This document shows positions 51,592 to 61,207 of a DNA stretch of 64,000 nt, one piece after another. The position numbers were made by a program, and so were the translations under genes. Each line of letters opens with the position of its first letter. Position 1 is the first letter of the stretch. This stretch comes from Neomegalonema sp. Its GTDB lineage: Bacteria > Pseudomonadota > Alphaproteobacteria > Rhodobacterales > Rhodobacteraceae. The stretch spans positions 241,084-305,083 of the forward strand of contig JALEFY010000007.1 of the NCBI GenBank assembly GCA_022760435.1, given 5' to 3'. The notes beneath the pieces were generated by a model that searched no databases, was not told where the DNA came from, and saw only the letters and a program-made list of their open reading frames with translations.

Positions 51592-52562
51592 TTCATCTCT
51601 CCCGCGGATTGAAGCCAAGGCTCGCGCGCATCCGCAAGCAGCAAGCGCGCCTGGCGGCTGTCCTCATCCATCTGTGTGACCAAGGGGGCGAGACCGTCGA
51701 AGCGGATCTCGGGGCGCAGCCACTCGATCAGGCTGACCGAGAGGGTCTCGCCATACAGATCGCCCGAGAAATCAAACAGATGGACCTCAAAATTCGGCTC
51801 GGTCTTGTCGAAGGTCGGCCGCAGGCCCAGCGAGGCGACGGCGTCATACGCGCCCTGATGCGGGCCGCTCAGCACCGCGACGCGCACGGCGTAGATGCCG
51901 AATTTGGGCTGCAACAGGCGCTCGAGCCCCATATTGGCGGTGGGGTAGCCAAGCTCGCGCCCGCGCTGATCGCCTTTGAGCACCGGCCCCTCGATCCGGT
52001 GCCAGTCGCCCAGGATACGCGCGGCCTCTTGCGGCTGGCCCTCGCGCAAGGCATCGCGCACCGCCGAGGAGGTGAAGACCGCCCCCGCCCCGCCGATGAG
52101 CTGCGCCGCATCGACCGAGAAGCCGAGCTCGGCGCCAAGCGCGCTCATGGTCTGCACATCGCCCTTGCGGCCCTTGCCAAAGCGGAAATCCTCGCCAACC
52201 ACCACATGATGCACGGCCAGGCCCTCGCGCAGGATCTGGCGGCAGAACTCCTCGGGCGAGAGGCTGGAGAGGCGGGTGTCGAAGGGCAGCACGAAGCAGT
52301 GCTCGACCCCAAGCGCGGCGAGCCGGCGCAGCTTCAGCGGCTCGAGGGTGAGGCGGAAGGGGGCATCGCCCGCGCGAAACACCTCCCGCGGATGCGGCTC
52401 GAAGGTGATGACCCCGAGCTCTAAACCGCCCGCGATTGCCGCCGCGCGCGCCTGCTCGATGACGGCCCGGTGCCCGCGATGGACCCCGTCAAAATTGCCC
52501 AGCGCCACCGAAACCGGGCGCGGGCCACGCTGATAGGGCGGCAACCCGCGCCAAACTTGCAT
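51588..52562 (-). CDS. ribF: Bifunctional riboflavin kinase / FAD synthetase
   Basis: A 324-residue enzyme making FMN then FAD. The N-terminal FAD synthetase domain shows VALGNFDGVHRGHRAVI and GVITFEPHPREVF; the linker shows VGEDFRFGKGRKGD and TSSAVRDALREG. The C-terminal riboflavin kinase domain has VLKGDQRGRELGYPTANM, FGIYAVRV, SLGLRPTF and FEVHLFDFSGDLYGE. All canonical motifs are present and length is normal. Confidence 0.95.
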   Translation of the reverse strand: MQVWRGLPPYQRGPRPVSVALGNFDGVHRGHRAVIEQARAAAIAGGLELGVITFEPHPREVFRAGDAPFRLTLEPLKLRRLAALGVEHCFVLPFDTRLSSLSPEEFCRQILREGLAVHHVVVGEDFRFGKGRKGDVQTMSALGAELGFSVDAAQLIGGAGAVFTSSAVRDALREGQPQEAARILGDWHRIEGPVLKGDQRGRELGYPTANMGLERLLQPKFGIYAVRVAVLSGPHQGAYDAVASLGLRPTFDKTEPNFEVHLFDFSGDLYGETLSVSLIEWLRPEIRFDGLAPLVTQMDEDSRQARLLLADAREPWLQSAGEMK

Positions 52563-52633
52563 CCATCAACTCCCGGTGCGTGGAGCCCTCGCTCCAAGTC
52601 TTTGACGCAAGCCTTAACAGATGCCACCCGCAA

Positions 52634-52663
52634 GAGAAAAGCCCGCACCTGACAGGCACGGGC
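52634..52663 (-). terminator. Rho-independent terminator of the MaoC gene
   Basis: On the minus strand GCCCG..CCTG pairs with CAGG..CGGGC (two internal G-U pairs, five-base loop), followed by TTTTCTC. Confidence 0.7.
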
Positions 52664-52740
52664 CTTGAAATGTCGAAGCCGAGCCGCGCTCGAGCGGCTC
52701 ATCAGGCCGGTGTCGGCCTTCTTCGCCTTGCCGCGAGGTG

Positions 52741-52826
52741 GCTCACGCAGCTTACGGGCTCGGTTTGAAGCTGCCTACGCAGCTTTCTTGCTTGGTTTGA
52801 AGCTGCTCACGCAGCTTTCTTGGCCT
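52741..52826. repeat. 32-bp tandem repeat over the 3' end of the MaoC gene
   Basis: Two full 32-base units at 52741-52772 and 52773-52804, and a partial third at 52805-52826, share GCnnACGCAGCTT and GGTTTGAAGCT. The third includes the MaoC stop codon; the outer copies look like duplicated gene ends. Confidence 0.8.
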
Positions 52827-53247
52827 TATTCTTACGCGGGGCGAGCACCGTGGCCTCGCCGCTGACCACGACCGTTTCGCCGACCTTGCACACACAATCG
52901 AGCTGCACGCGGCCAGTGACGCGGTTGACCTCAAGCACCTTGACCGTTGCGATAACGGTATCGCCCGGACGCACTGGCGCCTTGAATTTCATGGTCTGGC
53001 CCAGATAGATCGAGCCATAGCCGGGCAGTTCCTCACCGATCACCGCCGAGAGCAGACCGGCCATCAGCATCCCATGCGCGACGCGTCCACCAAAGACAGT
53101 GCCAGCGGCATATTCATCGTCGAAATGCACCGGGTTCTTGTCGCCCGACACCTCACCGAATGCCTCGATTTGCGCCACGGTTACGTCCATCGACCGCGAG
53201 CATTCTTGGCCAACGGTCAGGTCCTCAAGATAGATGGTCCCACGCAT
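52807..53247 (-). CDS. MaoC-like (R)-specific enoyl-CoA hydratase
   Basis: A 146-residue hotdog-fold protein starting MRGTIYLEDLTVGQECSRSMDVT. The hydratase motif is complete: FGEVSGDKNPVHFDDEYAAGTVFGGRVAHGML, with the catalytic Asp and His in the D-x4-H pattern. PhaJ-type enzymes hydrate trans-2-enoyl-CoA to (R)-3-hydroxyacyl-CoA, linking beta-oxidation to polyhydroxyalkanoate synthesis; the actual chain length is unknown. A Lys/Ala-rich tail (RKNKAKKAA) is encoded by the repeat region. Confidence 0.88.
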   Translation of the reverse strand: MRGTIYLEDLTVGQECSRSMDVTVAQIEAFGEVSGDKNPVHFDDEYAAGTVFGGRVAHGMLMAGLLSAVIGEELPGYGSIYLGQTMKFKAPVRPGDTVIATVKVLEVNRVTGRVQLDCVCKVGETVVVSGEATVLAPRKNKAKKAA

Positions 53248-53422
53248 GTCCCGTCCCTCTCAGTTTACGACTTCGGATCGGCCGATGCAAAAAGCTGGCC
53301 GACGCTCCCCCAAGCGATGAGAGGACTATGCCCTAAATTTTCGCAACGCACAAGATGGCCGCGCAATTTTCTTTCTTAAAATGCGCCAAACACGCAACAT
53401 GATACCTTTGTCGATCTTTAGC

Positions 53423-54301
53423 CTAGCGCAAGCGACCGATGGTATAGCGGGGAGCACGGCTGTGAACCGCTAGATATTGTGTCAGCAAGCTTTGGTCGGG
53501 ATGCTCCGGATCTTGCCCGACATCGCGCGAAGCCAGACCGCCAGAGACAAAAATACAATCCAGACGCGCTTGCTCCGCGCCCAATACATCGGTTGCGATA
53601 CCATCCCCAACCGCCAGAATCCGCGCTGGATCGACCGGGCGCCCCGCCAGTTCCTCGGCCCTGGTGCGCGCAAGGGCATAGATCGGCGGATGCGGCTTGC
53701 CAAAATAGACCACCTGCCCTTCGGCCTCGGCATATTTCTGGGCAATGGCCCCGGCGCAATAGAGACGGCGCTCTCCGCGATCGACGATGATATCCGGATT
53801 GGCGCAGAGCATCGGGATCCCGCGCGCGACCCCGCCCGCGATCAGATCGGCATAATCGGCCGGTGTCTCGGTCTCGTCATCGAAAAGCCCGGTGCAAAGG
53901 ATGCTGTCAGCCTTCTCCAGCGCCACAAGCTCGATATCGAGCCCGTCCCAGATCGACTCGTCGCGCTCGGGGCCAACGACATGCAGGCGCTTGCCATATT
54001 TGCCGCTGGCGATCTCGGCGCGGGTCGCATCGCCTGAGGAGACGATGCCATCCCAGGCGTCCTCAGGGGCGCGCATCGCCGCAAGCTGGCGCAGGACCGA
54101 GGGGCCGGGCCGCGGCGCATTGGTCAGCAGCACCACGATCCCGCCACGAGCGCGATAGGCCTGCAATGCCGCGACCGCTGCTGCAAAGGGGGTGATGCCA
54201 TTGTGAAAGCAGCCCCACAGATCGCAGAGCAGCACGTCATAGCCATCGCTGATCTCGGCAAGCGATTGAATGATACGTGTTGGGGCGGGTTGACTGGTCA
54301 T
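53423..54301 (-). CDS. HAD-superfamily class IIA hydrolase (TIGR01459 type)
   Basis: A 292-residue NagD-like phosphatase starting MTSQPAPTRIIQSLAEISDGYDVLLCDLWGCFHNGI. Motif I reads LLCDLWGCFHNG, motif II VVLLTNAPRP, the cap-region lysine lies in YFGKPHPPIYALA and motif IV in ILAVGDGIATDVLGAEQA. This subfamily is near ribF in many alphaproteobacteria, as here. Motif I normally reads DxDGxL/V in NagD and is DLWGCFHNG in this subfamily. Substrate unknown. Confidence 0.88.
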   Translation of the reverse strand: MTSQPAPTRIIQSLAEISDGYDVLLCDLWGCFHNGITPFAAAVAALQAYRARGGIVVLLTNAPRPGPSVLRQLAAMRAPEDAWDGIVSSGDATRAEIASGKYGKRLHVVGPERDESIWDGLDIELVALEKADSILCTGLFDDETETPADYADLIAGGVARGIPMLCANPDIIVDRGERRLYCAGAIAQKYAEAEGQVVYFGKPHPPIYALARTRAEELAGRPVDPARILAVGDGIATDVLGAEQARLDCIFVSGGLASRDVGQDPEHPDQSLLTQYLAVHSRAPRYTIGRLR

Positions 54302-54461
54302 GGCAGGCGGATCCTCGATCGCAAACGATTGCCCTCCGCATAGGCTGCGCCATACCGCAACGTCAACGATCGCGGCACCGCCCCCGGCCGCCCCAACGCA
54401 AAACCGCTGCCCCGACCATGCCGGAGCAGCGGCTTTATTCTTTGACTTGAGCGTGAATGGA

Positions 54462-56321
54462 TCAGGCAGCCCGCATCGGGCGCGGCGCTGCCAGGACATT
54501 GCCCTGCACAAAGCGCGCACCAGCCTCGGTCACCCGATCCAGCTCCGCATCGCTCTGGATCTTCTCGACGATCAGCTCGAGCCCAAGGCGGTCAAACGCA
54601 TCGAGCAGTTTGTTCGCCGACCCGCCGACCTGCGCCACCCGGGCAAGGAAATCGGCGCTATCGAGCTTGAGATACTTGAAGCCGATCTTGGCCATGCGCT
54701 CGATATCCACGGTCCAGTCGGTGATGTGATCGAGCGAGAACCGGAAGCCCTTGTCCCGGATCCGGGCGAGAACCGCCAGATCCGCCTCGGAGATCTTGCC
54801 GATATCATCCTGGCTGAACTCAAGCACCAGATAGTCGCCGAGGCGGCGGTTCTTGGCGATGTATTTGAGAAAATCCATCAAGAAGGCTTCGGTACGCAGG
54901 GTCTGGATCGACAGGTTGCAAAAGACCGCCACGCCGCCATTGCTCTTGCGCAATTCCTCGACCACGCCGACCGAGCGATTGAACAGGATATTGTCAACCA
55001 GCAAGATCGTACCTTCGCGCTTGGCCGGATCAATATGCGCCGCCACATCCGCCGGATCCCCGGCCTCATCGCGCAGTCTGGTATAGGCTTCGAAATAAGT
55101 CGGCTCCATCGCCGGCGAAGCGAAGATGGGTTGCAGCATCAACTCGAAGCGGCCATCGACCAGATCCGGATTGAAGCTGACGATCTCGGCTTCGTCATCG
55201 CCCCGGCCCTCATCTTCCAGATCGCCAAAAAGGGCATCGGCATTGTCTTCATCGATCTCGGGCGCCGCATGCTCCGGAGCCTGCGCGATGCTGCTGCTGG
55301 CCGCATGAGCTTCAGCCGCTGCCCGGGGCGTCGTGACCGGGGCTGCATCTTGAGCAAAATGCGCGCCCTCATCGGCGGTCTCGCCCTCATCATCAGGCTG
55401 ATCCGCATCGGTTGCGATATCCGCCGGATCGATCTCGATCTCGGGAGCCTGCGCAGCCGACATGTCCTCAATCACATCCTCGTTCACGGCCTCAATGTCG
55501 GGCGCATCCGCCTCATCCAGGGCTTCGTCCTCATCAGCGCCGTACGCGTCATCTTCCGGGACGGCCGCAGCAAAGGACGCCGCTTCGCCCCCATCCATCC
55601 GGGCCGACAAGGCCCGCGTTTCTGCCACCGCAACGGTGACCGCCTGAGCGATGGTCTTGAGCCGCTCACCCTGGACTTGCTGCCCCTCGCGGGCTTCAGC
55701 CTTCAATGCGTTGAGCGCGGACAGCAACTCGCTGGCCTTCGCTTCGACCGCTTCGACCCGCTCATCCAGCTCGACCCGCGCCTTGAGATCCATTTGCAGT
55801 TGTTCGTTGATCTGCGCGAGTTCATCCGAAATCTCCGGAGAGACAGCTTGCTCGGTCGCCGCCACGGGCGAAGCCGCAGCGGGGGCTTCGGCGGCGTTCT
55901 CGGCTGCCTGACCGAGTGCATCAATCTTGCCTTCGAGCGTCGCGGCGCGGGCATCGAGCGCCTTTTCCAACTCTGAAAGCCGTTCGGTGAGGTTCGAGAT
56001 CGCGGCGGTTTCCACCTGCGCCGGGGCTGGCGCCGAAAAGCCGCTCTTGCCGGTCTCCAGCGTCTTTCTCAGATCATTGGCATCCGAGCGCAGCAGGTCG
56101 ATGCTGTCATGCACGCCCAGCAATTCCTCGGCGAGCAAGGGGCGCTCATCCTCGGAAACCCACCAGTTGCGAATGCTCAGCAGCGCTGCGAACAACCCCG
56201 CGCCCACCGCCAGTGCAATCCCTCCGCTACCGGCGAGCAACAACGCGACCAAACCCAGGACGGCTCCCGTCGCGGCCGCCATCAGCGGAAAGCTGTTCGA
56301 AGTCAAAAGTCGGCCAATCAT
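54462..56321 (-). CDS. TipF-like membrane coiled-coil protein with degenerate EAL domain
   Basis: A 619-residue protein starting MIGRLLTSNSFPL (an ATG five codons earlier is possible). Two transmembrane helices in residues 10-50 are followed by a long coiled-coil (about 60-215) and an acidic Ala/Asp/Glu-rich linker (about 230-370). An EAL-type domain follows: FELMLQPIF, YFEAYTRLRD, FCNLSIQTL, LVLEFSQDDI, FSLDHITDW, YLKLD, FVQGNVLAAPRP. The EAL and DDFG catalytic motifs are altered, so phosphodiesterase activity is unlikely; c-di-GMP binding remains possible. The architecture is that of TipF, the c-di-GMP effector for flagellar placement in Caulobacter, with a longer linker here. Confidence 0.78.
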   Translation of the reverse strand: MIGRLLTSNSFPLMAAATGAVLGLVALLLAGSGGIALAVGAGLFAALLSIRNWWVSEDERPLLAEELLGVHDSIDLLRSDANDLRKTLETGKSGFSAPAPAQVETAAISNLTERLSELEKALDARAATLEGKIDALGQAAENAAEAPAAASPVAATEQAVSPEISDELAQINEQLQMDLKARVELDERVEAVEAKASELLSALNALKAEAREGQQVQGERLKTIAQAVTVAVAETRALSARMDGGEAASFAAAVPEDDAYGADEDEALDEADAPDIEAVNEDVIEDMSAAQAPEIEIDPADIATDADQPDDEGETADEGAHFAQDAAPVTTPRAAAEAHAASSSIAQAPEHAAPEIDEDNADALFGDLEDEGRGDDEAEIVSFNPDLVDGRFELMLQPIFASPAMEPTYFEAYTRLRDEAGDPADVAAHIDPAKREGTILLVDNILFNRSVGVVEELRKSNGGVAVFCNLSIQTLRTEAFLMDFLKYIAKNRRLGDYLVLEFSQDDIGKISEADLAVLARIRDKGFRFSLDHITDWTVDIERMAKIGFKYLKLDSADFLARVAQVGGSANKLLDAFDRLGLELIVEKIQSDAELDRVTEAGARFVQGNVLAAPRPMRAA

Positions 56322-56521
56322 CTTTCTACCCCGCATCTCCGGTCATTCTAGTCCGGTTCAGACAAATCTTTGATCGCGACAGTCTGATGGTGAGGTTAGC
56401 AAAGCGTAAACATTCACACTCATTGACATTTGCCGGGCAGATAGCGGCAGTATCGCGGCATTCGGCGGCGCTGGAGACACAGTTTCGGGCGGCCGATCCC
56501 TTGAAGAGCGCGGCGAAGGCG

Positions 56522-56655
56522 ATGAAACCGGAAATACTGACGACGCTGCCAAACTATACGCGCAGCGATCTGCAAGCGGATGTGCTCGCGGGGGTCACCG
56601 TCGCCATGGTGGCCTTGCCGCTGAGCCTGGCGATCGCCATTGCCTCCGGCGCGCC
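56522..56655 (+). pseudogene. SulP-family anion permease remnant (N-terminus only)
   Basis: From ATG 56522 about 45 codons read MKPEILTTLPNYTRSDLQADVLAGVTVAMVALPLSLAIAIASGA, the beginning and first membrane helix of SulP transporters. Similarity stops at about 56655, where the sequence runs straight into the A6 tract and stem of a minus-strand terminator. The roughly 500 residues that should follow are absent. GAAGG precedes the ATG at a good distance. Confidence 0.7.
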
Positions 56656-56657
56656 GC

Positions 56658-56686
56658 AAAAAAGAAGCCCGACACAGGTGCCGGGC
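56658..56686 (-). terminator. Rho-independent terminator downstream of the MscS gene
   Basis: On the minus strand GCCCGGCAC and GTGTCGGGC form a stem with a short loop, followed by TTCTTTTTT. It lies 157 bases past the mscS-like stop, at the breakpoint of the SulP remnant. Confidence 0.75.
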
Positions 56687-56842
56687 CAGTATAGGATGCT
56701 CTCCTCTAAACGGAGAAGAAGAGGAACCGCATGGCGCAATGACGGGCGATGCCCGCGAATACCGCACCATACGAGTTCTACCTTCACCACAAACTCGACC
56801 CGTTACAATCGGCTTTTTGCAGATTGCGACTGCATTTTTGTC
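56687..56842. other. Non-coding stretch between SulP remnant and MscS gene
   Basis: No gene is supported here. On the minus strand a CCTCT / AGAGG hairpin near 56703-56726 precedes the terminator, so this is either the 3' untranslated region of the mscS-like gene or a small RNA processed from it. Confidence 0.45.
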
Positions 56843-58381
56843 CTATGAGCGCGTGGACGCATCATTTGACGTGGCGCCGGTCGCGGTTTTGGCGCTTCGG
56901 GCCTTGGCAGTGCTCGAGCGAGCGACGGCGCGTTTGGCCCCCGTTTTCGCTCTCGCTTTCGCGCCTGTCTTGGTTTGTGCGGAAGTTCCTGCGTTGGTCT
57001 CTGCGTTGGTCGCTTCTGTGGGCTCGACCGATTTGGCAGGCGTTGCCCTGCTTGATGCCGATCGGGTCGATGCTGGCTTGCTTGCCTTCTTGAGACTCGA
57101 GGCATGCTCGGCGTTCATGACTTTGCTGGCCTCGGTGGCAGAGCTGCTGGCGATGACCTCGCCGCCTGAAGCGGCCTTGCTGGTTCTGGGCTTGCCATTG
57201 CTCGCGCTCGTTTTGCTCGCACTCGTTTTGGCAACCGCCCGGCTGCCGGCCCGCGCCGGTTTGGGCGGCTCCGGCATCGCCTCGACATAAACCGACTGGC
57301 TCGGGAAGGCGAAGCCGCTGCCTGCTTCCTCGACGATCCGCTTGATCGCGATCAGCAGCTCTTCCTTGATCGCCAGCCACTCGCCCCAATCGCGGGTGCG
57401 GGTAAAGCAGTAGAGCATCAAGTCGATCGAGCTGTCATTGAACCCGTCGATCCGCACGAATGTCGCCGCCTCCTCGGGGCGCAAATAACGCTCATCGGCG
57501 AGAATATACGCCTCGATCGCCGCCCGTATCGCGCTCAACTGCGCGGCAGTGGTGCGATATTCGAGCCCGATGGTCCAGTAGATCCGGCGATGGGTCATCT
57601 CGCCAAAATTGGTCACCGCCCCATCGGCAAAGGCAGTGTTCGGAATATAAACCGGCGCCTTGTCAAAGCGGCGCACCTTGGTGGAGCGGAAATTGATCTG
57701 CTCCACCGTGCCTTCGACCACGCCGTCGATCTTCACCCAATCCCCGACCCGGAACCGCTTTTCCGCAAGGATCAGAATGCCGGAGATAAGGTTCTTGAAC
57801 AAATCCTGCGCCCCAAGCGCCACCGCGACCCCGAGCAGGCCGAAACCGGCGATGATCGGCGCGACCCGAATGCCCCAGATCTCCAGGATCGTCGCGCCCC
57901 CTATCAGCCACAGCGCGATGCGGATGGCGCGCAGGAACCAGGCGATGAGCTCCTTGCCGATATGGCGCTCCAGCCCCTCGGCGAGCAGCGAGAGCGGATC
58001 GACCAGCCGCACCAGCATCCAGAACAGCGTGAAGGCGATCAGCGATTTCGACAGGCTGTCCGACAGATCCGCCGCAAGCCCGTACAGCCCCAGATATTGC
58101 GTGGAGAAGAACACCCCCAGCACCACCGGCACGAAATAGAGCGGCTCTTGCAACGCCTCGCCGATCTTGTCATCGAGCTTGGACGCGCTGCGCGCGGTCA
58201 GTGCCTCAACCTTCTGGCGCATCCAGGTGCTCAGCACCTTGCGCAAGGCCAGAAACCCCAGCAAAATTACAGCGGCGACGATGATCCGCCCCAGATCGAT
58301 GCCCAGAATACCGGTATTCCAGATCTCGAGGATCATGCCCCAGATCCCGGATGAGGGTTCGGTCACGTTTTCGGCTTCCAT
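56843..58381 (-). CDS. MscS-family mechanosensitive ion channel with long low-complexity tail
   Basis: A 512-residue protein. Several membrane helices occupy residues 25-180. The pore helix and beta-domain of MscS follow: APIIAGFGLLGVAVALGAQDLFKNLISGILILAEKRFRVGDWVKIDGVVEGTVEQINFRSTKVRRFD and VYIPNTAFADGAVTNF. After the channel core (to about residue 375) comes a tail of about 135 residues built almost only of Ala, Ser, Thr, Lys and Arg, rich in KTSASKTSAS-like elements. Small MscS proteins lack such a tail; it may bind nucleic acid, polyphosphate or envelope components. It releases turgor on osmotic downshock. Confidence 0.88.
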   Translation of the reverse strand: MEAENVTEPSSGIWGMILEIWNTGILGIDLGRIIVAAVILLGFLALRKVLSTWMRQKVEALTARSASKLDDKIGEALQEPLYFVPVVLGVFFSTQYLGLYGLAADLSDSLSKSLIAFTLFWMLVRLVDPLSLLAEGLERHIGKELIAWFLRAIRIALWLIGGATILEIWGIRVAPIIAGFGLLGVAVALGAQDLFKNLISGILILAEKRFRVGDWVKIDGVVEGTVEQINFRSTKVRRFDKAPVYIPNTAFADGAVTNFGEMTHRRIYWTIGLEYRTTAAQLSAIRAAIEAYILADERYLRPEEAATFVRIDGFNDSSIDLMLYCFTRTRDWGEWLAIKEELLIAIKRIVEEAGSGFAFPSQSVYVEAMPEPPKPARAGSRAVAKTSASKTSASNGKPRTSKAASGGEVIASSSATEASKVMNAEHASSLKKASKPASTRSASSRATPAKSVEPTEATNAETNAGTSAQTKTGAKARAKTGAKRAVARSSTAKARSAKTATGATSNDASTRS

Positions 58382-58544
58382 GAAGCGGCTCCTTCTTGCT
58401 GGTCAGCCACAGTTTGACCGCGAAGCTCCCCGATAAATGTTAACAAGCAATCAAGCTGTGTTAACCGTCGCTCCGGCCTTTGCGAAAATTTCTCGCGATC
58501 ACCCGAATTTTTCCGCACGACCGCAATTTTTTCCGCACGCCCAG

Positions 58545-58572
58545 TTGACGGAAACGTGAGAGCTGCCTAAAT
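58545..58572 (+). promoter_or_regulatory. groESL promoter
   Basis: TTGACG (58545-58550) and CTAAAT (58567-58572) are 16 bases apart, a housekeeping-type promoter that puts the transcription start just before the CIRCE element. Confidence 0.65.
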
Positions 58573-58586
58573 CCGCGACTGCGCGA

Positions 58587-58613
58587 TTAGCACTCACATA
58601 TGGTGAGTGCTAA
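58587..58613. promoter_or_regulatory. CIRCE operator (HrcA binding site)
   Basis: TTAGCACTC - nine bases - GAGTGCTAA, a perfect inverted repeat and exact CIRCE consensus. HrcA binds here to repress groESL; HrcA itself is not in the window. Confidence 0.95.
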
Positions 58614-58684
58614 TAAGCGTCCGCAGCAAGCGACGTCGCGCTTTGTGGACACTTAACCAGTCAAAGATTTTGAGGGAGCTTCCC

Positions 58685-59002
58685 ATGGACTTCAAACCGC
58701 TTCACGACCGCGTTCTGGTCCGTCGCCTCGAGAGCGAAGAAAAAACCGCCGGCGGCCTGATCATCCCCGACAGCGCCAAGGAAAAGCCGTCGGAAGGCGA
58801 AGTTGTCGCCGTTGGCGAAGGCGCCCGCAAGGATAGCGGCGAGCTGATCCCGATGGCCGTTGCCGCAGGCGACCGCATCCTGTTCGGCAAATGGTCGGGC
58901 ACCGAAGTCAAGCTGGACGGCCAAGACTACCTGATCATGAAAGAGTCCGACATCATGGGCGTGATCGGTGAAAGCAAGGGCAAGAAAAAGAAAGCGGCCT
59001 GA
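58685..59002 (+). CDS. groES: Co-chaperonin GroES
   Basis: A 105-residue protein starting [46 protein letters not shown]. The mobile loop ([18 protein letters not shown]) that caps GroEL is intact. GAGGGAG precedes the ATG. A Lys-rich end (KGKKKKAA) extends slightly past the usual C-terminus. It is 56 bases upstream of groEL, one operon under CIRCE control. Confidence 0.96.
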   Translation: MDFKPLHDRVLVRRLESEEKTAGGLIIPDSAKEKPSEGEVVAVGEGARKDSGELIPMAVAAGDRILFGKWSGTEVKLDGQDYLIMKESDIMGVIGESKGKKKKAA

Positions 59003-59019
59003 TCGCTTCTTGCCCCTGA

Positions 59020-60705
<1,686 letters not shown>

Positions 60706-60763
60706 GCAGCCCCCGGGCCGCTTGATCAGACCTTTGCAGCGCCAAGCTGTAACCAGACAGTCG

Positions 60764-60800
60764 GCCCGCCCCGAGCCCAAGTGCTCGGGGCGGGCTTTGT
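60764..60800 (+). terminator. groESL terminator
   Basis: A perfect 13-base-pair stem (GCCCGCCCCGAGC / GCTCGGGGCGGGC) with a six-base loop, followed by TTTGT. Confidence 0.85.
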
Positions 60801-60816
60801 GTTGAGGAGACAGGGC

Positions 60817-61113
60817 ATGTCCGCCAAGGATCCGCGCAAAGCGCTCGTCATCAAGCTGGATGACGCGGTCTACGGCCAGCTTTGGGCTTACTCGAAGCAA
60901 AGGGGCGGACGCTCGCTGGCTGCTGCGGTGCGGATATTGCTGCGTGAGCCGCGCGCCCTGCCGCCTGCACCGCCGCGAAAAGCACGCCCTTTGCGGCTGC
61001 AACTCGAGCCTTCGCTCTGCGATAGGCTGCAAGCGCAGGCATCCGAGCAGCATCAGACCTTGGCATCCTTCATCATCGGCGCGCTTGAAAAGATGGCTGC
61101 GCACACAAAATAA
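60817..61113 (+). CDS. Small protein with two ribbon-helix-helix-like repeats
   Basis: A 98-residue protein starting MSAKDPRKALVIKLDDAVYG, with GAGGAGACAGG upstream. It consists of two halves of about 38 residues that align with each other: a short strand (ALVIKLDD / PLRLQLEP), a helix (YGQLWAYSKQR / CDRLQAQASEQ) and a second helix (SLAAAVRILLRE / TLASFIIGALEK). The pattern is that of Arc/MetJ-type ribbon-helix-helix DNA-binding domains, here duplicated in one chain joined by a Pro-rich linker. I recognise no named family. It follows the groESL terminator and overlaps a terminator for the convergent gene. Confidence 0.6.
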   Translation: MSAKDPRKALVIKLDDAVYGQLWAYSKQRGGRSLAAAVRILLREPRALPPAPPRKARPLRLQLEPSLCDRLQAQASEQHQTLASFIIGALEKMAAHTK

Positions 61114-61143
61114 AGGCCCCGCAAGCGCGCCGCCTGCGGAGCC
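61107..61143 (-). terminator. Terminator of the mcd gene
   Basis: On the minus strand GGCTCCGCA and TGCGGGGCC form a stem with one mismatch, followed by TTTATTTT. Confidence 0.7.
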
Positions 61144-61207
61144 GATGGCCGGTGTCTTCGCCCGGCATGGATGGTGAGAGCAGGCACCCCGCCCTCAACG
61201 CAAGATC

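Larger units (their letters stand above)
58382..58684. other. Regulatory region upstream of groES
   Basis: The 303 bases between the divergent mscS-like gene and groES contain two GTTAAC palindromes (58439-58444 and 58459-58464), the groES promoter and CIRCE. No open frame of coding quality was found. Confidence 0.6.

Noticed and set aside
58439..58464. Paired GTTAAC sites as CtrA boxes upstream of groES
   Set aside because: The spacing is not the TTAA-N7-TTAA of CtrA; the palindromes may be chance.
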